Positions 8,292-15,541 of a stretch of 36,082 nt of DNA are shown here, in pieces. Source of the stretch: Bacteroidota bacterium (GTDB lineage Bacteria; Bacteroidota; Bacteroidia; Flavobacteriales; Weeksellaceae); assembly GCA_018266955.1 (NCBI GenBank), contig JAFDZI010000036.1, positions 1-36,082 on the forward strand, given 5' to 3'. Every line of letters begins with the position of its first letter. Position 1 is the stretch's first letter. A model generated the notes under the pieces. The model was not told the DNA's origin, did no database searches, and saw only the letters and a list, made by a program, of their open reading frames with translations. The translations under genes and the position numbers were made by a program.

Positions 8292-10346
8292 TTAATAAGA
8301 ACAACTTGGATAATTGAAACACTTCCAATTGCCATTGGTAAATATTTTTAAACAATTTGCAGTAGTATCATAGGACATCATCCCTTCTACAGCATTGTTG
8401 GCTGTTTTTATAGCTTCAAGTTCTGTAGTCGTCATCCGTGTAATTACAAAACCTTGTGTGTTGGATTCCAATGCAATATGCCCTCCTTTTCTTACCATAG
8501 GCCAATTACCATTACTAGCTCCTGCTCTGTTGAGAAGGGTAATACCCACTTTGGTAACTTCACCAGGCACATTGGTAGCAGGATTTTTAAAACATACTAA
8601 AGGTTTCAACAATACCGAGCTTGTATTGTTAGAAGGATTGGTATCCGGCGGATAATTTAAATTGGCCGTATTGGTCCATGTTCCGGGACCATTTGGGGTA
8701 ACATTAATTTTGATTTCAGGATAAGAAAATCCAGAATTTAAAGCATCGCTTCTGGTAAAAGTATAATTATTTCCTGTATTGCTTACCGTCCATCCAGGAG
8801 CTGAAACTCCAGTAACGGTGAGTCCGGCAGGCACCACATCATTAACGGTTACCAAAGCCGAGGCAGGTTTATTAATTGAACTTAAATTACTCACCAAAAG
8901 TGTATAAACATTTCCTGTTGCTAAGGCAGTACCTTGGTTATCCACTCCTTTTTCAATTTTTAAATCAACACTAGAATTAAATACGGTGGTTTGAACCGAA
9001 GCTGAATTGTTTGTTTTATCTGCATCGATAATATTTAAACCCGAAACATCTAAACTAGCCGTATTGACAATTGAATTCCCCGGTGGTAGTGTTTTTATTT
9101 TTCCAACGACAGTAAAACTAGCAGTCTTCATCGCATCTAAATTGACTGTGGTGCTAAATGGGTTGGTTAGCCCAGTGGTTTTTGGGACTCCACTAACAAA
9201 ACCCGTAGCTGTATTTCCTGAATTTCCATTATTGTTAAAAGTAATACTTGTTAATTCGAAAACTGAATTTCCTGTGGTATTACCTAATCCATCTTTGATA
9301 ATGTCATTTAAAACTAAATTGGTAATGGGAGTCATGGTTTCATTCACCACATCTACTGTATAGGTTAAGTTATCATTCGGAATTGCATTGTATAAATTCA
9401 CATTTTTATGAACTCTTACCCCACCGGTAGTTGTGATGGTAAGATTTCTAATCTCATGATAATTAATGGCACCTCCTGAAGAAGCAGCAAAACCCAATTT
9501 GAGCATTGAAGGAATAGGATCTGTGGTATCATAATTAATATGTTCCACATCTGCTCCGTTGGGTGAAGTACGCCACAATACTCGTATTTTATACTTTGGC
9601 AATGCTGGTGTACCAATGGTTTCAATAAATATTTTTACTCGTCTGTAAAATGTCGCATCGTTTGGACGAGTTGCGGTAGTTGCATTGTAGTCTATGGAAT
9701 TAGGACCATCTGTGGAAGTACTGGTTTGCAATTGTTTGTGTGTTAAATAACGATAGGGCAGCAATGGATTGGCTGGATTGGCTGGGCCTCTGAGAACAAT
9801 TGAATTGGGTGCTCTCCCATTTGTTCCACCATTTTTTCCTTCATTGGCATTGGCAAAATTTCCATATTCATCAAAACCAACACCAAGATAGGCTCCAGCT
9901 AAGCCGGGTTGGTTAGTCGCTCCAGAAACAAGTTGTGCATATCCCAATGATCCTCCATAAGCTCCATTTTGAAAAGTTGGTGTAGCAGCGTCAAACAAAT
10001 AAACAGAAAAACCATCACCTCCATCATTAGAATCTGCAGAGGATCTCCAGGTTTTGTATTCAAAATCGATGTATAAACCAAAGCTGGAAGGAAAAGCTTT
10101 ATTGACATAGGCATACCCTCGTTGATAAGTGGAATTATTGGTCAATCTTAGCCAACCATTATTAATCGGATCTTGAACTCCTGAAGTTAGAACTGCGTTT
10201 CCACCTTTAATAATATCACTGGTGAGCGCACTTCCTCTGAAATTTTCTGTAATTGTAAATTGTGAATTATAAGAATTGGAAAATAGGACCAATACAAAAA
10301 GTGTTAGAAATTTGTAACTTCTTACAATAAGTTTGTTCGCAAGCAT
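8292..10346 (-). CDS. Surface protein: L-type-lectin-like domain, DUF11 repeats, C-terminal module
   Basis: 684-aa exported protein. Order of parts: signal peptide (about 1-28, ending near SNSYNS), a ConA/L-type lectin-like beta-sandwich (about 30-300, with GGDGFSVYLFD and GAYLGVGFDEYGNF), two DUF11-type Ig-like repeats (about 315-435 and 455-580, with KNVNLYNAIPNDNLTYTV and KIEKGVDNQGTALATGNVYT), and a C-terminal module shared with the next gene. The frame extends to 10397, but the TAAATTTG promoter at 10364-10371 lies inside that extension, so the ATG at 10346 is taken as the start. A carbohydrate-binding or adhesive role is inferred from the lectin-like domain. The kinase-regulator pair lies directly upstream on the same strand. 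Confidence 0.8.
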   Translation of the reverse strand: MLANKLIVRSYKFLTLFVLVLFSNSYNSQFTITENFRGSALTSDIIKGGNAVLTSGVQDPINNGWLRLTNNSTYQRGYAYVNKAFPSSFGLYIDFEYKTWRSSADSNDGGDGFSVYLFDAATPTFQNGAYGGSLGYAQLVSGATNQPGLAGAYLGVGFDEYGNFANANEGKNGGTNGRAPNSIVLRGPANPANPLLPYRYLTHKQLQTSTSTDGPNSIDYNATTATRPNDATFYRRVKIFIETIGTPALPKYKIRVLWRTSPNGADVEHINYDTTDPIPSMLKLGFAASSGGAINYHEIRNLTITTTGGVRVHKNVNLYNAIPNDNLTYTVDVVNETMTPITNLVLNDIIKDGLGNTTGNSVFELTSITFNNNGNSGNTATGFVSGVPKTTGLTNPFSTTVNLDAMKTASFTVVGKIKTLPPGNSIVNTASLDVSGLNIIDADKTNNSASVQTTVFNSSVDLKIEKGVDNQGTALATGNVYTLLVSNLSSINKPASALVTVNDVVPAGLTVTGVSAPGWTVSNTGNNYTFTRSDALNSGFSYPEIKINVTPNGPGTWTNTANLNYPPDTNPSNNTSSVLLKPLVCFKNPATNVPGEVTKVGITLLNRAGASNGNWPMVRKGGHIALESNTQGFVITRMTTTELEAIKTANNAVEGMMSYDTTANCLKIFTNGNWKCFNYPSCSY

Positions 10347-10363
10347 GTTGTTTTTTTTGGGTG

Positions 10364-10396
10364 CAAATTTAAAAAAAACAAGTGAATTGCTACTCA
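10364..10396 (-). promoter_or_regulatory. Bacteroidetes-type promoter for the lectin/DUF11 operon
   Basis: On the minus strand TTG (10396-10394), a 22-nt spacer and TAAATTTG (10371-10364). Transcription would start near 10360, about 14 nt before the ATG at 10346. The -33 element overlaps the last codons of the response regulator. Confidence 0.6.
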
Positions 10397-11041
10397 AATA
10401 GTTAAATTATCTTTTCTAATAAAATCGATAAGTTCTAAAGTGGTTTTTAGATTAAGTTTTTCTAATATCCTTTTTTTGAAAGTAGAAACAGAATTTTGTT
10501 TCAAATCCAGCTCATTAGCTATTTCCAAATTACCTAAACCTTGGGCGTAGAGTTGTGCGATTTGCTTCTCCCTTTCCGTTAATCGGTTTAATGGATTCTG
10601 TGATGCAGGATTTTGAAGGGAATTCAATATTAATTTTTGAACAGTATCGCTCAGGTATGTACCATCTGTGGATAAGGACATCAGAGCTTGCTGCAATGTT
10701 TCTTCATCCGCTAATTTAGACAAATAGCCGTTGGCTCCGGCGTGTATAAATTTTAGTGCATATTGCTCTTCCTCAAAACTGGAAAATATAAGTATGATTA
10801 AATCTGGATTTTGCTTTTTACATTCGGAAAGTATTTGCAAAATATTTCCATCAGGAAATTGAGCATCAAAAATTGCAAAATCAATGGAATGGTTTTGCAA
10901 AACATCTTGAATTTGATGAAGCTGACTGGCGTGGACTACTTCTGCGTCCGGAAACATATCGGTAAGTAACAATTCTATTCCTTGTCGAACAATGGAGTGA
11001 TCATCTGCCAATAACCATTTATTTTTCTTTAATTCTGTCAT
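10394..11041 (-). CDS. LuxR/NarL-type response regulator
   Basis: 215-aa two-component regulator. Receiver domain (about 7-125): acidic pair D13-D14, phosphoacceptor D59 in FAIFDAQFPDG, and the conserved Lys in GANGYLSK. Output domain (about 145-210): LuxR helix-turn-helix with LTEREKQIAQLYAQGLGNLEIANEL-type sequence and a recognition helix around NSVSTFKKRILEKL. It begins 31 nt after the stop of the histidine kinase on the same strand, so the two form a cognate pair. The next operon downstream encodes the lectin-like surface protein and has its own promoter overlapping the end of this gene, which makes that operon a reasonable candidate target. Confidence 0.92.
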   Translation of the reverse strand: MTELKKNKWLLADDHSIVRQGIELLLTDMFPDAEVVHASQLHQIQDVLQNHSIDFAIFDAQFPDGNILQILSECKKQNPDLIILIFSSFEEEQYALKFIHAGANGYLSKLADEETLQQALMSLSTDGTYLSDTVQKLILNSLQNPASQNPLNRLTEREKQIAQLYAQGLGNLEIANELDLKQNSVSTFKKRILEKLNLKTTLELIDFIRKDNLTI

Positions 11042-11072
11042 GTTTTTTTGAGTAATTTCTATCTAAGTAAAA

Positions 11073-12764
11073 TTACAAAATTATATTAAACTCAATGGTG
11101 GTTCCTTTTCCTTTTTCACTGAAAGCTCCTATCTCACCATGGAAGAGTTCTACAATCTCTTTGCATAAGTTGAGTCCTAGACCAACACCAACATTCTCTA
11201 CTTTATCCGAAACCAGCCCTTGATAGTAGGGTTCAAAAATGGCTTTTAAATCATTTTCAGAAATCCCCATCCCTGTATCGGATATCTTGGTATTCATTTT
11301 ATAGTTTCCGTTTGCGTCTGGATGCACTTCTGTAAAAACGGATATTTTGCCATTTTCTGTGAATTTATTGGCATTCCCCAAAATATTGGTGTACAACTGA
11401 TGAATTTTTGCAAAATCGGTATTGACTTTTAAATTAGGGTCTATTTTGGTCTCGGTTTCAAATTGATTGTTTCTCGATTCAATGAAAGGCTGGAATGAAA
11501 CCAACAATTCATCTATATTTTCTTTCATTGAAATTTCTGATTTTTTCAATTCTAGTTTTCTATCCTGATTTTTGGCATATTCCAATATCTGACTGGCTTG
11601 TATAAGCAATGATTTATTGGTAAACTGAATGGTTTTCACATATTGTTGCACCTCATCTAACACCGCAATTTTTGCTATTCTTTGCAAAAAGATGTTCATA
11701 ATTTGCATCGGTGCTCTCATTTCATGACTGAACATTCCCAAAACCCTGTTTTTAAAATTCAAATGTTCTTGAATGATCGTATTGGCTTGTGTTAGTTTTT
11801 TTTCTTTTCTAATGCTTTCTATGGCAAGATAAATTACGGTAACACTTACGACAATCATGAGAAGCATCAATGCAAAAACAGCATTGTTTCTGTATTTTTT
11901 TACTTTTGAATTTTGTTCGGCATATTGTTTTTTCAAGTCATCATTATATCGATCTACGGCCAAAGTATAAAAATCCATCAATTGATTACTGGACACCAAT
12001 AATTGATCAAATACAGGAAGCAAAGGCTGATCCTTCTTTTGAATGACTTTTAATCGATTTTTATATGTATTGATCTCATGGGTGTAATGCTGATTGGCCG
12101 ATTGAATAATACTGTCAAAATCCGATTTCAATTTTTCCGTACTTGTGGTTCCTCCCTGTTTGGTAGTGATAATGATGGTTTCTTTTTGCACATCGGTTTT
12201 CCCAGATACGGCATCTCCTAAACGGGAGAAAAGACCTTTTTTCTTTACCGAATCCACCGTTTTCTTTACTTCTATATCAAATAAATTATCACCACCTTTT
12301 ACTACATAAGGTTTAACTTTATAAGTTGGTTGCTTGGATTGCTCCACTATATGTTGGCTCACCACTTGGGTGGAATCCACCAAGGTTTTCAACTCTTTAA
12401 GTTCAGTAAAATCAGTCGGATGATTCTTTATTAAATTCTGAATTTCTTTTTGGATAGGTGCATAGCGCCCTATTTTCTCTAAATTTTCCGAAACGGAATG
12501 TAGTGATGCAAAATAGTGGTCTAGAATTTCTTTTTTAGGATGTTCTATATATTGTTTCAAAAAATCCTGTGCTTGAAACAAGTCTTTTCTTGAGGCATGG
12601 GTCAGAGCTTTTACTTGGTCACTCTCTCCCATTTTCTTTGCCAATTCATCTACTTTTTTCCCCTGTAGATACTCTTGGTAAAACAAAATAGCAATACCCA
12701 CTTGTATGATGAATACGGCATTGACCAAAATAAAAAGTAAAACTCTACGGTAATTATTCTTCAA
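11073..12764 (-). CDS. Sensor histidine kinase, membrane-bound
   Basis: 563-aa transmembrane kinase. TM1 about 8-29, a large extracytoplasmic sensor region about 30-292 rich in charged helices (probable coiled-coil bundle), TM2 about 294-316, HisKA with phosphorylated His347 in FSHEMRAPMQ, and a HATPase_c domain with the N box (NILGNANKF), G1 (SDTGMGI), F box (FEPYYQG) and G2 (GVGLGLNLCKEIV). The start codon is TTG at 12764: no in-frame ATG precedes TM1, and the first internal Met would delete TM1. The following response regulator is the expected partner. The sensor domain carries no motif I recognise, so the signal is unknown. A possible separately transcribed RNA ends about 75 nt upstream. 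Confidence 0.9.
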   Translation of the reverse strand: MKNNYRRVLLFILVNAVFIIQVGIAILFYQEYLQGKKVDELAKKMGESDQVKALTHASRKDLFQAQDFLKQYIEHPKKEILDHYFASLHSVSENLEKIGRYAPIQKEIQNLIKNHPTDFTELKELKTLVDSTQVVSQHIVEQSKQPTYKVKPYVVKGGDNLFDIEVKKTVDSVKKKGLFSRLGDAVSGKTDVQKETIIITTKQGGTTSTEKLKSDFDSIIQSANQHYTHEINTYKNRLKVIQKKDQPLLPVFDQLLVSSNQLMDFYTLAVDRYNDDLKKQYAEQNSKVKKYRNNAVFALMLLMIVVSVTVIYLAIESIRKEKKLTQANTIIQEHLNFKNRVLGMFSHEMRAPMQIMNIFLQRIAKIAVLDEVQQYVKTIQFTNKSLLIQASQILEYAKNQDRKLELKKSEISMKENIDELLVSFQPFIESRNNQFETETKIDPNLKVNTDFAKIHQLYTNILGNANKFTENGKISVFTEVHPDANGNYKMNTKISDTGMGISENDLKAIFEPYYQGLVSDKVENVGVGLGLNLCKEIVELFHGEIGAFSEKGKGTTIEFNIIL

Positions 12765-12839
12765 TTGTATATTTTTTTGCTAAAATAACAAAAAAACAAC
12801 ACTTTGAAGGGCCTGGCCTGATATTCTAACTGGTTTTTT

Positions 12840-12879
12840 TAAAAAAAAGTGCGCAGATAGAAAATCTATACTACGCACT
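12840..12879 (-). terminator. Rho-independent terminator of the candidate small RNA
   Basis: On the minus strand CGCACT-paired hairpin (AGTGCG at 12879-12874 pairs with CGCACT at 12853-12848), with an inner ATAGA/TCTAT stem, followed by eight T. It lies in a gene-free region, about 250 nt beyond the msrB stop and behind a separate msrB terminator. Confidence 0.65.
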
Positions 12880-13010
12880 CAACTAAACTAAAAACCATTT
12901 TTCATCATTGTGTTTTTAATACTGAATCATTTGTGTGTGATCATTTGTTTTTTGGAAACTGACTTGTTTTTAAAAAAGGTACTGAGCCTTTCTTCAACTC
13001 TTTTTTTCTA
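12841..13010 (-). ncRNA. Candidate small RNA of about 170 nt (novel)
   Basis: A self-contained transcription unit on the minus strand: a promoter at 13042-13014, no reading frame longer than six codons, and a terminator at 12879-12840. The 5' part holds a small hairpin (AAAGG/CCTTT around 12977-12992). The middle carries the motif ACAAATGAT twice (minus strand, 12948-12940 and 12934-12926) and a near copy at 12911-12904. It could be a free small RNA or a long 5' leader of the histidine kinase starting at 12764, with the hairpin as attenuator. I could not match it to a known RNA family. Confidence 0.5.
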
Positions 13011-13013
13011 CTG

Positions 13014-13042
13014 CAAAATTACTTTTACAATTACGATTTCAA
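13014..13042 (-). promoter_or_regulatory. Bacteroidetes-type promoter of the candidate small RNA
   Basis: Minus strand TTG (13042-13040), an 18-nt spacer and TAATTTTG (13021-13014), matching the -33/-7 consensus. It lies between the msrB terminator and the gene-free interval. Confidence 0.6.
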
Positions 13043-13091
13043 AAAAAAACTCTGTCGAAATACCTCAGTTGTCTTGTAGATATTATTCTAC

Positions 13092-13118
13092 AAAAAATCC
13101 TTTGAACTTTGTTCAAAG
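13092..13118 (-). terminator. Rho-independent terminator of msrB
   Basis: CTTTGAAC/GTTCAAAG (13100-13118) is an 8-bp stem with a three-base loop. On the minus strand it is followed by GGATTTTTTG. It lies 14 nt after the msrB stop. Confidence 0.7.
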
Positions 13119-13131
13119 AATTCTGCATGTT

Positions 13132-13677
13132 TCATTTTTCAGGTTCAAAATCCAAACTGATGGAGTTCATACAAAACCGCACACCCGTTGGTGGTGGTCC
13201 ATCATTAAATACATGTCCGAGATGAGCATCGCATCTTTTGCATAAAACTTCTATCCTATCCATCCCATGGGATATATCCTTTCGGTATTTCACTCCATTT
13301 TTATCTGCCTCAAAAAAACTTGGCCATCCACAAGAGGAAGCAAATTTAGCAGTACTTTTGAAAAGATGATTACCACAGGAAGCACAGTAATAATCGCCTT
13401 TTTCATCAAATTCGTTGTATTTCCCGGTAAAAGGCATTTCTGTTCCTGCCTCTCTTGCAATGTGGTATAATTCGGGTTTTAAAATTCTTTTCCAAACAGT
13501 ATTAGGCAAATGCACGATATTTTTGTCGGTCCTGGAATAATGGGGATTATGTAAATTCTCTTGGTTGTCCATATTTTTTTTACTTAAAGGTTGATTCACT
13601 TTGGTACATGAAAACGCAAACATCAAACAACTGATGACACAGCCTAATGATACTTTCATGGAATGTTTCTTTAACAT
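13132..13677 (-). CDS. msrB: Peptide-methionine (R)-S-oxide reductase, lipoprotein form
   Basis: 181-aa MsrB, which reduces the R isomer of methionine sulfoxide in oxidised proteins. Motifs: zinc-binding CASC and CKRC pairs, GWPSF, HLGHVFNDGP and the catalytic Cys in RFCMNSISLDF near the C-terminus. The N-terminus is a lipoprotein signal with lipobox FSC, so this copy probably repairs proteins in the cell envelope, not the cytoplasm. Two starts are possible, Met1 (13677) and Met7 (13659); both keep the signal. The promoter element TAAATTTG at 13701-13694 gives a leader of about 13 nt for the first. It is divergent from the DUF445 gene and is followed by its own terminator. Confidence 0.93.
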   Translation of the reverse strand: MLKKHSMKVSLGCVISCLMFAFSCTKVNQPLSKKNMDNQENLHNPHYSRTDKNIVHLPNTVWKRILKPELYHIAREAGTEMPFTGKYNEFDEKGDYYCASCGNHLFKSTAKFASSCGWPSFFEADKNGVKYRKDISHGMDRIEVLCKRCDAHLGHVFNDGPPPTGVRFCMNSISLDFEPEK

Positions 13678-13693
13678 TTTAATTTTTAAAATT

Positions 13694-13701
13694 CAAATTT
13701 A
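13694..13701 (-). promoter_or_regulatory. -7 promoter element for msrB
   Basis: TAAATTTG on the minus strand, an exact TAnnTTTG match, one base away from the divergent element at 13703. A -33 TTG at the ideal distance is not seen. Confidence 0.5.
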
Positions 13702-13702
13702 C

Positions 13703-13710
13703 TAATTTTG
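13703..13710 (+). promoter_or_regulatory. -7 promoter element for the DUF445 gene
   Basis: TAATTTTG, an exact TAnnTTTG match, ends only 5 nt before the ATG at 13716, so the predicted transcript would be leaderless or nearly so. No good -33 TTG is present. Confidence 0.5.
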
Positions 13711-13715
13711 ATGGT

Positions 13716-14966
13716 ATGAATACGGCTCAAAAAGAAAAACAACTCCAAAGACATCAATGGCTTGCCACTGGTCTTTTCCTCATAATGGCAGTAGGTTTTA
13801 TTATAACCACTTTATATCAAAATAACAATTCGGCAAGCTGGTTGGGCTACCTAAAAGCCTTTACGGAAGCTGCTATGGTAGGTGCTTTAGCGGACTGGTT
13901 TGCAGTAACCGCATTGTTTCACCATCCTTTTGGGATAAAAATTCCGCACACCAATTTAATTGAGAACTCCAAAGAAAAAATTGGCGACAATTTGGGACTT
14001 TTCGTGGTGGATAACTTTCTTTCCCCTAAAAACATCCGCCCCTACATCCAAAATCTTGAAATTTCACCTTGGCTTAGCCAATGGCTTTCTTCACCTTACA
14101 ACCGACAAAAAGCAATAGACGAAACCTCTAAAATTTTCTTGGACATCGTACATACATTGGATGATTCATCAGTTGAAAAATTTTTAGAATCTAAAGCAGA
14201 AGAGATATTGGAAAAACTTCCATTGAACCAAATACTCGCTCAAGGGTTGCATTATTTTGTACAGCAAAACGAACACCAACAGGCCATATCTTATCTCTCC
14301 TCACAAATTCAATTGTATATACACAACCATCAAGAATTAATCCGTGAAAAAGTATCTGGGAACAGCTATTCTTTTGTGCCTAAATTTATTGATGAAAAAA
14401 TAGCGGACAAAATCACCAGTGGTTTAATGGATTTTTTCAGCGAAGTAAAAAATGAAACCAATCATCCTTTAAGAAAAGAAATCACCCTACAACTCTTACA
14501 ATGGGCTGAAGAAATGAAGAACGACACTTGGAAACAAAAAATACGAACGGTACAATTTAAATTTTTACAATCCGAAAAGCTAACCCATTATGTTCAGAAT
14601 ATCTGGCAATCCATTAAAAATTCAATAGTAAAAGAACTTAATACCGATGATAGTCTATTGAAAAAATATGTGGATGAAAATCTCCTTCAGTTTGCAGATC
14701 AATTAAAAAACGACAAAGCTTTGCAAGAAAAAACCAATGGCATGGTTCGAAGCATTGCCTATCGCTACATCCTTAGGAATTCAAAAAAAATGGGCAACCT
14801 GATCTCCGACACTGTAGGCAACTGGAAAGGAAAAGAACTGAGCCAAAAATTAGAACTAGAAGTTGGAAAGGATTTACAATTCATCCGCATCAATGGAACT
14901 CTGGTAGGTGGCTTGGTAGGATTGATTATTTATGCCATATCCGAATGGTTGTCTTCTGCTATGTAA
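13716..14966 (+). CDS. DUF445 family membrane protein
   Basis: 416-aa protein of the DUF445 family (function unknown; related to B. subtilis YheB). The signature block GALADWFAVTALFHHPFGIKIPHT is at about residues 50-74, after an N-terminal membrane segment (about 15-36). A long helical, charged central part follows, then a hydrophobic C-terminal segment (GTLVGGLVGLIIYAISEW) that probably anchors it again. The start is the ATG right after the -7 element; the sequence LRRH-like KQLQRHQWLATG preceding the first membrane helix is usual for the family. Its last 37 nt overlap the end of the convergent gene at 14930. Confidence 0.9.
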   Translation: MNTAQKEKQLQRHQWLATGLFLIMAVGFIITTLYQNNNSASWLGYLKAFTEAAMVGALADWFAVTALFHHPFGIKIPHTNLIENSKEKIGDNLGLFVVDNFLSPKNIRPYIQNLEISPWLSQWLSSPYNRQKAIDETSKIFLDIVHTLDDSSVEKFLESKAEEILEKLPLNQILAQGLHYFVQQNEHQQAISYLSSQIQLYIHNHQELIREKVSGNSYSFVPKFIDEKIADKITSGLMDFFSEVKNETNHPLRKEITLQLLQWAEEMKNDTWKQKIRTVQFKFLQSEKLTHYVQNIWQSIKNSIVKELNTDDSLLKKYVDENLLQFADQLKNDKALQEKTNGMVRSIAYRYILRNSKKMGNLISDTVGNWKGKELSQKLELEVGKDLQFIRINGTLVGGLVGLIIYAISEWLSSAM

Positions 14967-15463
14967 ACCAATTCTTGCTCCATAAACTCATTCGCTTTTG
15001 TTACCAACACTGCCGACTGTATTTTGATCATTAATTTTTCTACAATAAATGAAGTTTCAAAAAACTGACGATGGATGCCTGGCAACATCTCAAAAAAAAG
15101 TGAAATTCCTATTTGGTTATTGTGTACATCCATTTGTTTTTCTAAAAAATCATTGGGGAACAACTCTTCATGCAGATTGGTCATTTTCAAACAGAAAATT
15201 TTTGCTTTTTGTGGAGACGAAATTTTACTGCAATAGGCCATAATAAGAGCGGTCCAAAGCGCATGTCTAAATGCATTACCAATACCATTTCCGGAAGCTG
15301 AACTCGGAAATTTTTGTTGTGCCAGTCCAAAAGCTTTGATGGTAGCCCAAAAACCCATCAAACTAAAGAGTGGATGACTGACAAGCAATAAAAAAAGCCT
15401 AAGCAACTTCTGAAAAGACAGATTTGCAATGGATTGATATACGACAACAATGGGACTTCTCAT
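14930..15463 (-). CDS. DUF6973-like protein of unknown function
   Basis: 177-aa protein resembling a Bacteroidetes family (DUF6973) defined by NAFRHALWTALI (here residues 63-74) and MDVHNNQIG (111-119). The spaced His/Asp/Asn residues (R66, H67, D112, H114, N115, N116) look like a metal or phosphate site, suggesting an enzyme, but no activity is established to my knowledge. A hydrophobic stretch at about 20-45 may contact the membrane. The frame starts with TTG at 15466, but the ATG at 15463 is preferred. The 3' end overlaps the convergent DUF445 gene by 37 nt. Family assignment is from motif memory only. Confidence 0.75.
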   Translation of the reverse strand: MRSPIVVVYQSIANLSFQKLLRLFLLLVSHPLFSLMGFWATIKAFGLAQQKFPSSASGNGIGNAFRHALWTALIMAYCSKISSPQKAKIFCLKMTNLHEELFPNDFLEKQMDVHNNQIGISLFFEMLPGIHRQFFETSFIVEKLMIKIQSAVLVTKANEFMEQELVYIAEDNHSDMA

Positions 15464-15494
15464 CAAATCAAAATAAAAAGTAATGCTAAGATAG

Positions 15495-15532
15495 TTATAA
15501 AACTCAGGGCTTTACTATTTGTAAAACCCTGA
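15495..15532 (-). terminator. Rho-independent terminator of tnaA
   Basis: TCAGGG (15504-15509) pairs with CCCTGA (15527-15532), extended by TTTAC/GTAAA with one bulge. On the minus strand it is followed by GTTTTATAAC. It lies 10 nt after the tnaA stop. Confidence 0.75.
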
Positions 15533-15541
15533 TGTTATTTA

